Shown: positions 35,414 to 45,807, numbered from the stretch's first letter. The stretch is DNA of 64,000 bases from Paraliobacillus zengyii (GCF_003268595.1 NZ_CP029797.1:889501-953500); one strand, 5' to 3'. The notes: generated by a model from the letters alone, not told the origin. Numbers and translations: made by a program.

Positions 35414-35602
35414 CCTAATCACTCCTAGATAACTTTTCTTACCATTTTAAAACTTTTCTTTTGTTTTGTATACGATTTTGAATTAAATGAGCCAATATAT
35501 ATATATTTCTTTATGTAAAAGTATAACTGTCGTATAATGGTGCGATGATAGCAAGAGTTTGTCGAAATATAGTTATTCTGAAATAACTAAAGAGGTGAAG
35601 AT

Positions 35603-37774
35603 ATGAAGAAGTATCGATTGAATTTAAAGAAATTTACCGCTAATCCTTGGATCAAGTGGCCATTATTAATCGTCGGAACAATCATTTTACTTGGAATAAT
35701 TGGATTTTTATTTATTATATATGGAGGTCGATTGGTTGTAGATGAGAAGCAACTTATTTTACCAGCTACAACAACTGTAGAAACAGATGATGGTTTAGTA
35801 GTAGGAAAGTTATATGAAGAAAATCGGGAACTTGTATCGATTGATCAAGTACCTACACATGTCCAAAATGCATTTATTGCTGTTGAGGATGTCCGTTTCT
35901 TGGATCATGCTGGAGTGGATTTTCAATCTGTTATGCGTGCGGTTTATCGAGACATAATTGCGCTAGATAAGGTCGAAGGGGCCAGTACGATCACACAACA
36001 ATTAGCAAAGAATTTATTTTTAGCTAATGATAAAACATTTATGCGAAAAACGAAAGAAGTTATGGCATCAATTTATTTAGAAAGACATTTCAGTAAAAAA
36101 GAGATATTAGAGTTATATGTAAATAAAATCTATTTTGCACATGGAATATATGGTATCGGTACAGCGGCGGAATATTATTTTGATAAGCCTGTGGAAGAAT
36201 TGACGGTGTCAGAAGGGGCAATGCTTGCTGGTTTAGTTAAGGCACCCAATAATTATTCACCTTATATAGATGAAGATAGTGCAAAAGAGCGACGTGATAT
36301 TGTGCTAGCACAAATGGGCAGAGCAGGCATGTTAGAAACAGAGGAAATGTTGACACTTCAAGGTAATACATTAGGTATTACTGAACAAACTACAGAAGAG
36401 GAACCATGGTTAGACGATTATCTTGATATAGTCATTCGTGAGGCAGCAGAGAAGTATCAATTAACAACTGCAGAGTTAAAGCGCGGAGGTTATCGTATTA
36501 CTGTTCATCTTAATGAAGGTGCACAGCAGATTGCCTATGAGACCTTACAGAATGAAGAATATTATAGTGGTTCACAACCTGGTGTAGAGGCATCGTTTGT
36601 GTTAATGGAACAAGAGACCGGTGAATTAGAAGCTGTAATAGGTGGGCGTGATTTTCAAATTGGTGACTCTCAACGTGCACTAGTAAAACGACAGCCTGGT
36701 TCGGTGATGAAACCATTAGCGGTTTATGGACCGGCGATGATGGATGATTATCAACCGTATGATTTTTTAGAAGATGTTGCACAGGAATATGACGGTTACA
36801 TTGCAACCAATGTCGACGGTCAGTATAGCCAAGAGGTTACCATGTACGACGCGATACAAGATTCGAAAAATGCTCCAGCTGTTTGGTTATTAGATCAAAT
36901 TGGCATTCCATATAGTAAGGAATATTTAGAGAAAATGGAAATAGCACTGGAAGATGATGGTTTGGCAATTGCACTAGGAGGATTAGAGACTGGTATTACA
37001 CCGATGCAAGTTGTGCAAGGATATCGGACATTTATTCATGAGGGATCATTTATTGAAGCACATACTATTGCTGAAATTAAAAATCGAAATGGTGAGGTAA
37101 TAGGGGAAGCTGATACAGAAGAGACTACAATTTTCTCAAAACAAGTCGCATGGAATATGATACGTATGCTAGAAAATGTTGTAGAGAACGGAACTGCTCA
37201 ATCTGGGTCTTATCAAAAGGCGTTAGCAGGCAAGACTGGTTCCACACAACATCCCACTGTAGAAGGACAAGTAAAAGATGCTTGGTTTGCAGGGATAACG
37301 CCTGAATATGTGACAGCTTTATGGATGGGCTATGATAAAACAGACGAAGCACATTATTTAACAGAAGGTAGTGCAGCACCTACTCGTGCTACAAAGGCAA
37401 TTTTGGAAAGTTTAGATCAACAACAAGAACTAGCTAGTTCCTTTATAAAACCAAGCGGTGTTGAAGAACTAGAGGATCCTATTTCTTTGCCAACTATTAC
37501 AAATTTAGAAGGCTCTTATAAAATAGGTGGTTGGTCTCTTGTACAAGGGGAGTTAAATTGGAAAGCTGCGACTGATGATCGTGTAATATATCGTATTTAC
37601 CAAGTGACAGAAACAGGTGATAATAAAATAGGAGAAGTTACTGGGAAAGGAGAATATTTATTGACAGAGGTCTCTTTATTTCAGTCTTCCACGTATTATG
37701 TTGTTCCCTATAATAAGCTTACAAAAAAAGAAGGAGAACCTTCGAATCAAATTACTTTATCATTTGGTAGGTAA
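35603..37774 (+). CDS. pbpF: Class A penicillin-binding protein PbpF (1A family)
   Basis: 723 residues. Short cytoplasmic basic tail, one membrane anchor (about 18-42), glycosyltransferase domain GT51 (about 55-240) with EDVRFLDHAGVDFQSVMRA and STITQQLAKNL, and transpeptidase domain with the active-site Ser in PGSVMKPL (about residue 370), DSKN and AGKTGST (about 540). The C-terminal 90 residues look like a fibronectin type III domain. It polymerises and cross-links peptidoglycan outside the membrane; PbpF of B. subtilis contributes to spore outgrowth or germ cell wall. AGAGGTGAAG before ATG. Confidence 0.93.
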   Translation: MKKYRLNLKKFTANPWIKWPLLIVGTIILLGIIGFLFIIYGGRLVVDEKQLILPATTTVETDDGLVVGKLYEENRELVSIDQVPTHVQNAFIAVEDVRFLDHAGVDFQSVMRAVYRDIIALDKVEGASTITQQLAKNLFLANDKTFMRKTKEVMASIYLERHFSKKEILELYVNKIYFAHGIYGIGTAAEYYFDKPVEELTVSEGAMLAGLVKAPNNYSPYIDEDSAKERRDIVLAQMGRAGMLETEEMLTLQGNTLGITEQTTEEEPWLDDYLDIVIREAAEKYQLTTAELKRGGYRITVHLNEGAQQIAYETLQNEEYYSGSQPGVEASFVLMEQETGELEAVIGGRDFQIGDSQRALVKRQPGSVMKPLAVYGPAMMDDYQPYDFLEDVAQEYDGYIATNVDGQYSQEVTMYDAIQDSKNAPAVWLLDQIGIPYSKEYLEKMEIALEDDGLAIALGGLETGITPMQVVQGYRTFIHEGSFIEAHTIAEIKNRNGEVIGEADTEETTIFSKQVAWNMIRMLENVVENGTAQSGSYQKALAGKTGSTQHPTVEGQVKDAWFAGITPEYVTALWMGYDKTDEAHYLTEGSAAPTRATKAILESLDQQQELASSFIKPSGVEELEDPISLPTITNLEGSYKIGGWSLVQGELNWKAATDDRVIYRIYQVTETGDNKIGEVTGKGEYLLTEVSLFQSSTYYVVPYNKLTKKEGEPSNQITLSFGR

Positions 37775-37801
37775 TCGGGTATAATTACAAGTGTTATTTG
37801 T

Positions 37802-37816
37802 TTATAATAATTATAA
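37802..37816. promoter_or_regulatory. Perfect PerR-box sequence upstream of hemEHY
   Basis: TTATAATAATTATAA is an exact match to the Bacillus Per box (TTATAATnATTATAA, 7-1-7 palindrome). It differs from the Fur (TGATAAT...) and Zur (TCGTAAT...) boxes at the outer positions. It lies about 130 nt before hemE and includes two overlapping TATAAT hexamers, so bound PerR would cover a promoter; no convincing -35 box was found. Confidence 0.65.
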
Positions 37817-37943
37817 TTTGGCGATTTAGTGACAATATGTTAAAACCACTATTCAATTAAGAAAGACATCGGTATAGTAGTGTTTGGATGAAGATTACGA
37901 CTAGAAACACAAGAATTATTGTGATGTAAAGGGTGAAAGTGTA

Positions 37944-38975
37944 GTGAGAGAAAAGAATGAGACGATTTTAAAAGCGTTTAGGGGAGAAAAAACAGATTAT
38001 ACACCTGCATGGTTTATGCGGCAGGCAGGAAGATCTCAACCAGAATATCGTAAGTTAAAGGAAAAGTATTCTTTGTTTGAGATTACACATCAACCAGAGC
38101 TATGCGCTTATGTTACACGTTTGCCAGTAGAACAGTACGGTGTTGATGCTGCAATATTGTATAAAGATATTATGTCACCTTTGCCAGCTATAGGTGTGGA
38201 TGTTGAGATTAAATCGGGGATTGGACCAGTAATTGATAATACGATTAAATCGTTAGCTGATGTCGAGAAATTAGGTGTAATTAATCCTGAATCAGATGTT
38301 CCATATGTATTGGATACTATTCGGTTGCTAACAAAAGAACAATTAGATGTTCCGTTGATCGGTTTTAGTGGAGCGCCATTCACTTTAGCTAGCTACATGA
38401 TTGAAGGCGGTCCATCAAAAAATTATCATCAAACAAAAGCAATGATGTATCGCGATCCTGCTACATGGTTTGCTTTGATGGACAAACTAGCAGATATGAC
38501 AATCACCTATGTAAGAGCACAAATCAAAGCAGGAGCACAAGCCATACAAATTTTTGATTCATGGGTTGGTTCACTGTCTGTAACCGATTATCGCTATTAC
38601 ATTAAGCCGATAATGGAGCGTATTTTTACTACACTCAAAGAAGAAAATGTTCCTCTTATATTGTTTGGGGTTGGAGCAAGTCATTTAATCATGGAATGGA
38701 ATGATCTTCCGGTTGATGTCATTGGAATTGATTGGAGAATCTCAATTAAAGAGGCAAGAGATCTTGGTATTACTAAGCCATTACAAGGTAATCTAGACCC
38801 TGCATTCTTATTATCAGATTGGAAAACAATTGAAGCTCGAACAAAAGAAATTATTGATCAAGGAAGAGAAATGCCTGCACATATATTTAATCTAGGGCAT
38901 GGTGTTACACCTGAAATATCCCCTGCTACATTGAAAAAAGTAACAGATTTAGTTCATCAGTATTCAAAGAAATAG
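37944..38975 (+). CDS. hemE: Uroporphyrinogen decarboxylase
   Basis: 343 residues, GTG start about 8 nt after AAAGGGTGA. Converts uroporphyrinogen III into coproporphyrinogen III by removing four carboxyl groups. Signatures: [11 protein letters not shown] (about 20-30, carrying the substrate-binding Arg residues), [13 protein letters not shown] (about 140), and the [12 protein letters not shown] segment near the C-terminus. First gene of the hemE-hemH-hemY operon with 15-nt and overlapping junctions. The Per-box sequence upstream suggests peroxide or iron/manganese-linked control. Confidence 0.97.
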   Translation: MREKNETILKAFRGEKTDYTPAWFMRQAGRSQPEYRKLKEKYSLFEITHQPELCAYVTRLPVEQYGVDAAILYKDIMSPLPAIGVDVEIKSGIGPVIDNTIKSLADVEKLGVINPESDVPYVLDTIRLLTKEQLDVPLIGFSGAPFTLASYMIEGGPSKNYHQTKAMMYRDPATWFALMDKLADMTITYVRAQIKAGAQAIQIFDSWVGSLSVTDYRYYIKPIMERIFTTLKEENVPLILFGVGASHLIMEWNDLPVDVIGIDWRISIKEARDLGITKPLQGNLDPAFLLSDWKTIEARTKEIIDQGREMPAHIFNLGHGVTPEISPATLKKVTDLVHQYSKK

Positions 38976-38990
38976 AAAGGGTGCTTTAAA

Positions 38991-39935
38991 TTGACAAAGA
39001 AAAAGGTAGGATTACTAATCATGGCGTATGGTACACCATACGAAGAGGCAGATATAGAAAGGTATTACACAGACATCAGACATGGACGTAAACCAACTCC
39101 AGAAATGTTACAAGACTTAACGGATCGTTATCGTGCGATTGGTGGTATTTCACCACTTGCAGAAATGACAGAACTACAAAAAGAGGCAATTACAAAAAAA
39201 GCGAATGAAACACAAAGTGAAGTTGAATTCGTTCCATACTTAGGTTTAAAACATATTGAACCGTCTATTGAAGAAGCGGTTCAACAAATGGTTGATGACG
39301 GAATTGAAGAAGCAGTATCACTTGTACTTGCGCCTCATTATTCAACATTTAGTGTCAAGGCTTATAATGGACGTGCCCAAGCAGAAGCTGAAAAATTGGG
39401 TAAACCTGTTATCAATTCTGTAGAAAGTTGGTATGACGCACCTGGTTTTATTGACTATTGGAAGAAAGCAATTTTAGGTGAGTATGCGAAAATGTCTACA
39501 GATGAAAAAGACAAAGCAGTTCTTGTTATATCTGCCCACAGCTTACCAGAGAAGATTTTAAAAGACGGTGACCCGTATCCAGAACAATTAAAAACTACTG
39601 CAAAATTGATTTCAGAGGCTACCGGAATTGAGAATTATGAAATTGGATGGCAGAGTGAAGGGAATACACCTGATCCATGGTTGGGACCAGATGTACAAGA
39701 CCTAACAAGAACGTTATATCATGAAAAAGGCTACCGTACATTTGTGTATGCACCAGTTGGTTTTATTGTCGATCACTTAGAAGTACGTTATGACAATGAT
39801 TATGAATGTAAAGTAGTTTGTGATGAACTTGGAGCAGGTTATTATCGACCACCAATGCCTAATGTTTCTGAACAGTTTATTGAAACATTAGCAAAGGTTG
39901 TTGTGAATAAATACAAAAGTACGGATAAGGCATGA
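38991..39935 (+). CDS. hemH: Coproporphyrin III ferrochelatase (CpfC/HemH)
   Basis: 314 residues, TTG start 15 nt after hemE, with AAAGGGTG about 7 nt upstream. Inserts ferrous iron into the porphyrin; in Gram-positive bacteria the substrate is coproporphyrin III. Visible are [29 protein letters not shown] with the metal-binding His (about 183), and [16 protein letters not shown] with the second catalytic region (about 255). No Fe-S cluster Cys cluster is present at the C-terminus. Cytoplasmic, acts between hemE/hemY products. Confidence 0.96.
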   Translation: MTKKKVGLLIMAYGTPYEEADIERYYTDIRHGRKPTPEMLQDLTDRYRAIGGISPLAEMTELQKEAITKKANETQSEVEFVPYLGLKHIEPSIEEAVQQMVDDGIEEAVSLVLAPHYSTFSVKAYNGRAQAEAEKLGKPVINSVESWYDAPGFIDYWKKAILGEYAKMSTDEKDKAVLVISAHSLPEKILKDGDPYPEQLKTTAKLISEATGIENYEIGWQSEGNTPDPWLGPDVQDLTRTLYHEKGYRTFVYAPVGFIVDHLEVRYDNDYECKVVCDELGAGYYRPPMPNVSEQFIETLAKVVVNKYKSTDKA

Positions 39936-41341
39936 GTAAACAGAAAAAAATTGCAATTATTGGTGGCGGAATAACAGGTTTAACCGCTGCCTATTATTTG
40001 CAAAAAGAGATTAAAACAAATAATTTACCATATAAGATAGATTTAATAGAGTCTTCTGACAAGCTAGGTGGAAAAATGGAGACTATTAAACAAGATGGTT
40101 TTACCATTGAACGAGGCCCAGATTCTTTCTTGATTCGTAAGGAATCTGCAGCACGTTTGGCACATGAAGTTGGAATTGATCATGATCTGGTTAAAAATGG
40201 AACTGGTAAAGCTTATGTTTTAGTTGGAGATAAACTTCATGAAATGCCAAAAGGTTCGTTTATGGGAATCCCTACGCAATTGGCACCATTTTTACTATCA
40301 AATATGTTTTCTTTAAAGGGTAAGGTTCGAATGTTATCTGATTTCGTATTACCTAAAAGCACGATCCAGTCAGATCAATCAGTTGGAGAATTCTTTCGGA
40401 GACGTTTCGGTAATGAGCTATTAGAGAATTTAATTGAACCGCTCTTATCTGGAATTTATGCTGGAAACATTGATCAACTTAGTTTAATGGCTACTTTCCC
40501 TCAATTCTATCAGATGGAGCAAAAACATCGTAGTTTAATAAAAGGCTCGCGTGAGACATTACCGAAGAAAAAGGATAGACCAGTCAATAAGACGAGTAAG
40601 TTTTATTCACTGCGGGGTGGGTTGCAGTCTTTTATTGACGTAATTGAAAAGGAATTGGATCCGGCTATTGTCTCTATACATAAGGCAACATCGGTTGATC
40701 ATATTGAGAAAAAAACAGAAGACTATCACTTGTTATTAGATAATGGGGAAGTAAATAAAGCGGATAGTCTGATTCTTACAACCGCATTTCCAGTTGTGAA
40801 ACGTATTTTCAGTCAATATGACTTTTGGCAGGTTTTTGGTGAAACAAAAGCTACCTCAGTTGCTAATGTTGTATTAACTTTTGATGTAGATTCGATTCCT
40901 AGTAATTTAGATGGCACAGGATTTGTCGTATCACGTAATAGTAATTATCGTATTACCGCGTGTACGTGGACACATAAAAAGTGGCCGAACACAACACCTG
41001 AGGGAAAAGCAATGTTAAGATGTTATGTTGGTCGCCCAGGTGATGAAGGTGTTGTTGATTTAAGTGATGCAGAAATTGCAGAAATTGCTTTAAAAGATTT
41101 GAAAAAAATCATGGGAATATCAGGAAAACCTGATTTTCATGTTGTGACACGTTGGCGAGATGCAATGCCGCAGTATACAGTTGGGCATCTTGATCGACTT
41201 AACGATCTAAGAGTTCAAATGGAAAAAGAGTTACCTGGTGTCTTGTTAGCTGGCAGTGGTTATCAAGGAATTGGTATTCCTGATTGTATTGATCAAGGGG
41301 AACGAGCAGTCGCAGATATCTTGGAATTTTTACAAAAATAA
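39932..41341 (+). CDS. hemY: Coproporphyrinogen III oxidase, FAD-dependent (HemY/CgoX)
   Basis: 469 residues; ATG overlaps the hemH stop by 4 nt (ATGA). N-terminal FAD-binding motif [15 protein letters not shown] (about 9-23), [11 protein letters not shown], and C-terminal [13 protein letters not shown], which closes the FAD site. In Firmicutes this enzyme oxidises coproporphyrinogen III to coproporphyrin III with oxygen and makes peroxide, which would give meaning to a PerR site on the operon. Ends with a terminator. Confidence 0.96.
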   Translation: MSKQKKIAIIGGGITGLTAAYYLQKEIKTNNLPYKIDLIESSDKLGGKMETIKQDGFTIERGPDSFLIRKESAARLAHEVGIDHDLVKNGTGKAYVLVGDKLHEMPKGSFMGIPTQLAPFLLSNMFSLKGKVRMLSDFVLPKSTIQSDQSVGEFFRRRFGNELLENLIEPLLSGIYAGNIDQLSLMATFPQFYQMEQKHRSLIKGSRETLPKKKDRPVNKTSKFYSLRGGLQSFIDVIEKELDPAIVSIHKATSVDHIEKKTEDYHLLLDNGEVNKADSLILTTAFPVVKRIFSQYDFWQVFGETKATSVANVVLTFDVDSIPSNLDGTGFVVSRNSNYRITACTWTHKKWPNTTPEGKAMLRCYVGRPGDEGVVDLSDAEIAEIALKDLKKIMGISGKPDFHVVTRWRDAMPQYTVGHLDRLNDLRVQMEKELPGVLLAGSGYQGIGIPDCIDQGERAVADILEFLQK

Positions 41342-41363
41342 GCTGTTTTAAAATTTGATGCTG

Positions 41364-41411
41364 CACCCTTTAAGATAGAGATGAAAACTCTACTTAAAGG
41401 GTGTTTTTTTG
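41364..41411 (+). terminator. Terminator after hemEHY
   Basis: Stem CACCCTTTAAG / CTTAAAGGGTG followed by seven T. Confidence 0.88.
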
Positions 41412-41508
41412 GCTTGTGATCATTTTAGCTGAAGTTTTACTTTATTAAGTAATTAATGGAATTATGTTACACTATTTTTACCGAATAAAGTTTAGTAGAG
41501 GTGACGAA

Positions 41509-42240
41509 ATGAAAGTAACGGTTGTTGGTTTTTGGGGTGCATATCCGGAAATAGGAGAGGCCACGTCTAGCTTTTTGTTAGAAAAAGATGATTTTAGCTG
41601 TTTAATTGACTGTGGGAGTGGTGTATTAGCTCAATTACCAAAGTATACGGACCCGATGGAACTAGATGCGGTTATCTTATCTCATTATCATAACGATCAT
41701 ATTGCAGATATAGGAGTCCTGCAGTACAATTGGCTTGTCCAAAATCAAATTCATAATACAAGTGACATTTTACCGATCTATGGTCACACGGATGACAAGA
41801 CTGCTTTTGAAAAACTTACGCATCATTTTACCGAAGGAATTGGTTATGATCCGGAAAGAACGTTACAGGTTGGACCATTTACGATTACATTTTTGAAAAC
41901 TGAGCATCCAGTTACTTGTTACGCAATGCGGATTACCGATGGGGACAAGGTTATTGTCTATACTGCGGATTCCAGTTATATGCGACAATTCATTTCATTT
42001 AGCAAGAACGCGAATCTGCTTATTGCGGATTGTAGTTTCTATCAAGGACAGGATGGATCAAAAGCGGGTCATATGAACAGTTTAGAGTGTGCCACAATCG
42101 CAGAAGCGGCTGGCGTACGTCAATTATTATTAAGCCATCATCCACACTTTGGTGATCGAACGGACTTAGTTAAAGAGGCAAAGCAAAAGTATTCGGGAAT
42201 TATCGCGTTAGCGCGTTCCAGTTATATCTGGGACGTATAG
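41509..42240 (+). CDS. yhfI: MBL-fold metallohydrolase YhfI
   Basis: 243 residues from ATG 41509 with AGAGGTGA 4-6 nt upstream; the earlier ATG at 41464 precedes that site. Metallo-beta-lactamase fold: SHYHNDHIAD motif (about 62-71), further ligand His in KTEHP, Asp in YTADSSY (about 148-154) and a late LLSHHPHF. The layout is nearer to RNase Z/PQQB-like and YhfI proteins than to beta-lactamases. Probably a phosphodiesterase or hydrolase; substrate unknown. Next to lplJ, as in B. subtilis. Confidence 0.88.
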   Translation: MKVTVVGFWGAYPEIGEATSSFLLEKDDFSCLIDCGSGVLAQLPKYTDPMELDAVILSHYHNDHIADIGVLQYNWLVQNQIHNTSDILPIYGHTDDKTAFEKLTHHFTEGIGYDPERTLQVGPFTITFLKTEHPVTCYAMRITDGDKVIVYTADSSYMRQFISFSKNANLLIADCSFYQGQDGSKAGHMNSLECATIAEAAGVRQLLLSHHPHFGDRTDLVKEAKQKYSGIIALARSSYIWDV

Positions 42241-42306
42241 ATTGTAAAATTGCCTTTTTATCAGGAATATTTTACACTAGTAATTAGAAAAAAGGAGGTT
42301 GTTCAC

Positions 42307-43302
42307 ATGAAATTTATTGATAATGAAGGTGTAACAGATCCACACATTAACTTAGCAATTGAAGAATATATATTAAATAATTTCGGTGAAGAGGATACAT
42401 ATTTATTGTTTTACATTAATAAGCCATCGATTATTATTGGAAAAAACCAAAATACGATTGAAGAAATTAACACAAAGTATGTTGATGAAAAGGGCATTAA
42501 AGTAGTTCGAAGATTATCTGGTGGTGGCGCAGTTTACCATGATGAAGGAAATTTGAATTTCAGTTTTATCACAAAAGATGATGGCGATAGCTTCCATAAC
42601 TTTGCGAAGTTCACGAAACCTGTTGTTGATGCGTTACAGAAGTTGGGTGTTCCGGCAGAGTTGAGTGGTCGTAATGATCTGATTGCTGAAGGACGTAAAA
42701 TATCTGGTAATGCACAATTTACTACACGTGGTCGCATGTTTAGTCACGGTACATTGATGTATGATTCTGAAATTGAACATGTGGTGTCAGCTTTAAACGT
42801 AAATGCAGAAAAAATTAAATCAAAAGGTATAAAGTCAATCCGCAGTAGAGTTGCAAATATTTCTGAATACATGGAAGAAAAATTACCAATGGATGCGTTT
42901 AAATCATATATCCTAAAATACATTTTTGATACAGAAAATGTTGAGGATGTTCCACGCTACCAGTTAACAGAAGAAGATTGGAAAAACATTCATCAGCTTT
43001 CAGAGGACCGTTATCAGCAATGGGATTGGAATTTTGGTAAATCCCCTAAATTCGACATTCAAAAGTCGCATAAGTTTGATGCAGGTTTAGTTGATGTTCG
43101 GATGGACGTATCAAAAGGTATCATTAAAGATTGTAAGATTTATGGCGATTTCTTTGGTATTGGTGATGTGAATATTATTGCAGAACAATTGGTCGACACA
43201 CGCTATCAGCGTCAAGCGCTAGAAGAAGCACTAGACGACATAGATGTTCCACACTATCTTGGTAAAATAACAAGAGAACAATTAATTGATTTAATTTATT
43301 AA
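42307..43302 (+). CDS. lplJ: Lipoate-protein ligase LplJ
   Basis: 331 residues from ATG 42307, behind AAGGAGG with 8-nt spacing. Attaches free lipoate, via lipoyl-AMP, to GcvH or E2 subunits. Motifs: KPSIIIGKNQNTIEEIN (about 40), VRRLSGGGAVYHDEGNLNF (about 68-86), GRNDLIAEGRKISGNAQ (about 121-137) with the catalytic Lys, and a C-terminal accessory domain (about 250-331). Cytoplasmic. A terminator follows. Confidence 0.94.
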   Translation: MKFIDNEGVTDPHINLAIEEYILNNFGEEDTYLLFYINKPSIIIGKNQNTIEEINTKYVDEKGIKVVRRLSGGGAVYHDEGNLNFSFITKDDGDSFHNFAKFTKPVVDALQKLGVPAELSGRNDLIAEGRKISGNAQFTTRGRMFSHGTLMYDSEIEHVVSALNVNAEKIKSKGIKSIRSRVANISEYMEEKLPMDAFKSYILKYIFDTENVEDVPRYQLTEEDWKNIHQLSEDRYQQWDWNFGKSPKFDIQKSHKFDAGLVDVRMDVSKGIIKDCKIYGDFFGIGDVNIIAEQLVDTRYQRQALEEALDDIDVPHYLGKITREQLIDLIY

Positions 43303-43316
43303 ATTTAGTAAATGGA

Positions 43317-43361
43317 AAACTATCCTTATCTTATTTAACAAATGATAGGGATAGTTTTTAT
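43317..43361 (+). terminator. Terminator after lplJ
   Basis: Imperfect stem AAAACTATCC ... GGGATAGTTTTT. Confidence 0.7.
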
Positions 43362-43386
43362 ATCGAATAAATTGGAGCGGTAAAAT

Positions 43387-44568
43387 GTGAAAAAAATACT
43401 CTTGTCTTACTTCGTCTATCTTGTTGTTGTGTTTGGTTATTTTCTTTTTTTGTATCCACTACAGATACTTAGTGAAACTAAGTATGCAGCAATTGCCCAT
43501 GCGATATTCTTTGGTAAGTTACCACTAATTTTCATCCTATTATATGGTGTTATTACATATGAATGGATTCGTAAGTGGCAGGGAGTATTTCAGTGGCGTA
43601 ATCACTTCATAGAAACTGGTTTCGTTGGATTGTTCCTCTTATTCATTTATCAATTCATTCAATTACCATTCGATCTCGTTTGGTTTTATGTAACACATGC
43701 TGTCGGAACAAGTAATCAATCACTAGTAGATTGGATTTGGGAGTTAACGCTTGATTTATTCTTTTTATGGATAGGTTTAACTTTACTTTTATTAGCATTT
43801 CAGTGGTTGGTTAAAAAACGAAAAAAAAGTTGGCCTGTTATTCTGTGGCTTATGACGATTCCTGTGGCTGTCTTTGTTGTGTATATTCAACCGGTATGGA
43901 TTGATCCGTTATATGAGAATTTCACTCCGCTAGCAGAAGGAGAATTACGTCAGGCAATTGAAGCATTAACAACAGATGCTGGTTTACAGGATGCGACATT
44001 GTTGCAAGTGAATATGAGTGAAAAGGTAACAACCTTTAATGCTTATGTAACAGGTATCTTTGGAAATGCTCGTATAGTATTATGGGATACAACATTAGAA
44101 GGTATGAATCAGTCGGAGATTTTGTTTATCTTAGCACACGAAATTGGTCATTATGTTATGCACCATGTTTATTATGGTGTTATAGGTTATTTGGTGTTTG
44201 CGCTTGTTTTAATTTTATTAATTGCTTATTTTTATCGTCGTATTATGTACCGGAAATTTCGGCAAATGGAACTATTTGATATTCGAGCAATACCAGTTCT
44301 TCTTTTTATAACCATGTTCTTCTTAACGATTAGCCAGCCATTGACATTGTTTGTTTCGCGGCAAATGGAGGAACAAGCAGATGCCTATGCTGTTGCACAC
44401 ACCGAAGACTTGGAACCGGCTATTGAAGGGTTTGTTCGTATGTCTATCCAATCTAAAAGTGATATCAATCCAGCTTTTTGGGTGAAGTGGATGCGCTATA
44501 GTCATCCTCCGATGCAGGAACGGATTGATAATATCGAACGTGTCATGAAAGAACGTGAATTAGAATAG
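43387..44568 (+). CDS. yhfN: M48-family membrane metalloprotease YhfN (Ste24-like)
   Basis: 393 residues, GTG start (the overlapping ATG at 43385 is followed at once by a stop in its frame); GGAG lies about 9 nt upstream. Five N-terminal helices, then the zinc site LAHEIGHYVMHH (about 248-259) and a second Glu region EEQADAYAVAHT (about 330-341) of CAAX-prenyl-protease/HtpX-type M48 peptidases, between further helices. Substrates in bacteria are not known. Position corresponds to yhfN upstream of comK in B. subtilis, with the aprE and yhfO-yhfW genes missing in between. Confidence 0.9.
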   Translation: MKKILLSYFVYLVVVFGYFLFLYPLQILSETKYAAIAHAIFFGKLPLIFILLYGVITYEWIRKWQGVFQWRNHFIETGFVGLFLLFIYQFIQLPFDLVWFYVTHAVGTSNQSLVDWIWELTLDLFFLWIGLTLLLLAFQWLVKKRKKSWPVILWLMTIPVAVFVVYIQPVWIDPLYENFTPLAEGELRQAIEALTTDAGLQDATLLQVNMSEKVTTFNAYVTGIFGNARIVLWDTTLEGMNQSEILFILAHEIGHYVMHHVYYGVIGYLVFALVLILLIAYFYRRIMYRKFRQMELFDIRAIPVLLFITMFFLTISQPLTLFVSRQMEEQADAYAVAHTEDLEPAIEGFVRMSIQSKSDINPAFWVKWMRYSHPPMQERIDNIERVMKERELE

Positions 44569-44582
44569 GTAGTATCTGTTTA

Positions 44583-44619
44583 GGGGATATCCAAGTTTCA
44601 AAGTGGATATTCCCTTTTT
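44583..44619. terminator. Terminator between yhfN and the convergent gene
   Basis: Stem GGGGATATCCA / TGGATATTCCC and TTTTT. Confidence 0.8.
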
Positions 44620-44624
44620 GTTGG

Positions 44625-45095
44625 TTAATTTGGTCGTATATTCGTAATGAGGTTTTCTTCATCGGTTATATAGAATTCTTCATGAGGACGATAATTCAAT
44701 AGGTGTAGTTTTTCTAATTTATGATAACTTACTTTATGATAAGGGTCACCATGAATAATAGGTAGCTCGTTTGTTTGCTGGATGTACGCATCAACTGCAC
44801 GTTGGACGTTATCAAAGTACTCAGCTAACTGTTGATCTTGTTCTTCAAATAATTGATATGTTTCGATTGACATGTAGTAGGTTCTGCTAGGTATACCATT
44901 TAAAACGGGAGCAAGTAATTCGTAATCAATGCTTAAGTCATCATTTATTAAAATACTTAAAGGAATTTCTTTTGGAAGAGCCATTCCATATTCATGGATG
45001 GCATGTTTTAGTTCTGCTAATGAAATATCTATGATTGGATAATGTCTTTTTTTCTTAGGTTCCTGTGCCTGTTTTTTTTTGAATAGATGCCACAT
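44625..45095 (-). CDS. Conserved hypothetical protein, DUF3939/YhfM-like
   Basis: 156 residues, soluble, with a basic Lys-rich N-terminus (KKKQAQEPKKKRH). No catalytic motif is visible. The general look (short basic start, then helices with many acidic residues and a C-terminal beta-rich part) recalls the DUF3939 proteins of bacilli, and the neighbourhood of yhfN/comK fits YhfM, but I am unsure. ATG has AAGGAGTG 6 nt upstream. Divergent from comK. Confidence 0.6.
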   Translation of the reverse strand: MWHLFKKKQAQEPKKKRHYPIIDISLAELKHAIHEYGMALPKEIPLSILINDDLSIDYELLAPVLNGIPSRTYYMSIETYQLFEEQDQQLAEYFDNVQRAVDAYIQQTNELPIIHGDPYHKVSYHKLEKLHLLNYRPHEEFYITDEENLITNIRPN

Positions 45096-45180
45096 AAATT
45101 CACTCCTTCCTCTTAATAATTTATATGTTCAGTATAACAAAAGAAGGCTTTGGATACACAAATGTGACAAATTTAGGTAC

Positions 45181-45231
45181 AAATGGCTATTTTAGTACAC
45201 AAATTTACATTTTGGTAGTATATTCTATTTA
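45181..45231 (+). promoter_or_regulatory. K-box-like ComK site and promoter of comK
   Basis: Two AT-boxes of the same form AAAT-N5-TTTT lie at 45181-45193 and 45201-45213, 20 bp centre to centre (7 nt between them). This is close to the two-turn spacing of ComK K-boxes (A4-N5-T4 twice). The second box overlaps a -35 candidate TTTACA (45204-45209) paired at 16 nt with TATTTA (45226-45231). This fits direct ComK autostimulation. Confidence 0.55.
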
Positions 45232-45288
45232 TGTTTTTGAATAATTGAGATTATTCTTAAACAAAATTGAATAAAGGAGTGGATGAAT

Positions 45289-45807
45289 ATGGAGAAGGAT
45301 TATGAAATTAATCCGGTAACTATAGCTATTATTGCAGAGAAATTGAATGGTATTTATGTTTCTAGAGTGTTAGAAATTAGTGAGGATGCTCCCTATTATA
45401 TTAAGGGATCACCTTGTAAGTTAATTGATGCTGCTTGTAAATACTTTGGTAGTAGTTTGAAAGGAAGGCAGGAAGGAGCACGTACTGTTTGTGGAATTAA
45501 ACATAAAGTACCAATATCGATTGATCCTTCAAGTGGTATGTACTTTTTCCCTACTTCTTCACCTCAGAATCCTTATTGCTCATGGATTTCACACACACAT
45601 ATTGACCGCATACGTAAAGCTCCAGATCGGGGGACAGAATTTATTTTTAAGAATGGTATGACTCTCATCTTAGAAGTTTCTTATGGCTCGATGATTAATC
45701 AACTACAACGAACAGCACAATTCCGCTACCTACTAGAAAAAAGAATAAACCCAACTCCACCACGACCAGACAAAAGAAAAGATGATGACTTTTTCGTCCT
45801 TACTTAA
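45289..45807 (+). CDS. comK: Competence transcription factor ComK
   Basis: 172 residues from ATG 45289, 9 nt after AAAGGAG; ATG 45283 is too close to it. ComK features: YEINPVTIAIIAEKLNG at the start, CKYFGSSLKGRQEGA (about 47-61), ISHTHIDRIRKA, and SYGSMINQLQRTAQFR (about 138-153). B. subtilis ComK has 192 residues; this copy has a shorter C-terminal tail, which in B. subtilis contains the MecA-binding degradation region, so turnover control may differ. Activates DNA-uptake genes; addBA downstream is a known type of target. Confidence 0.9.
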   Translation: MEKDYEINPVTIAIIAEKLNGIYVSRVLEISEDAPYYIKGSPCKLIDAACKYFGSSLKGRQEGARTVCGIKHKVPISIDPSSGMYFFPTSSPQNPYCSWISHTHIDRIRKAPDRGTEFIFKNGMTLILEVSYGSMINQLQRTAQFRYLLEKRINPTPPRPDKRKDDDFFVLT

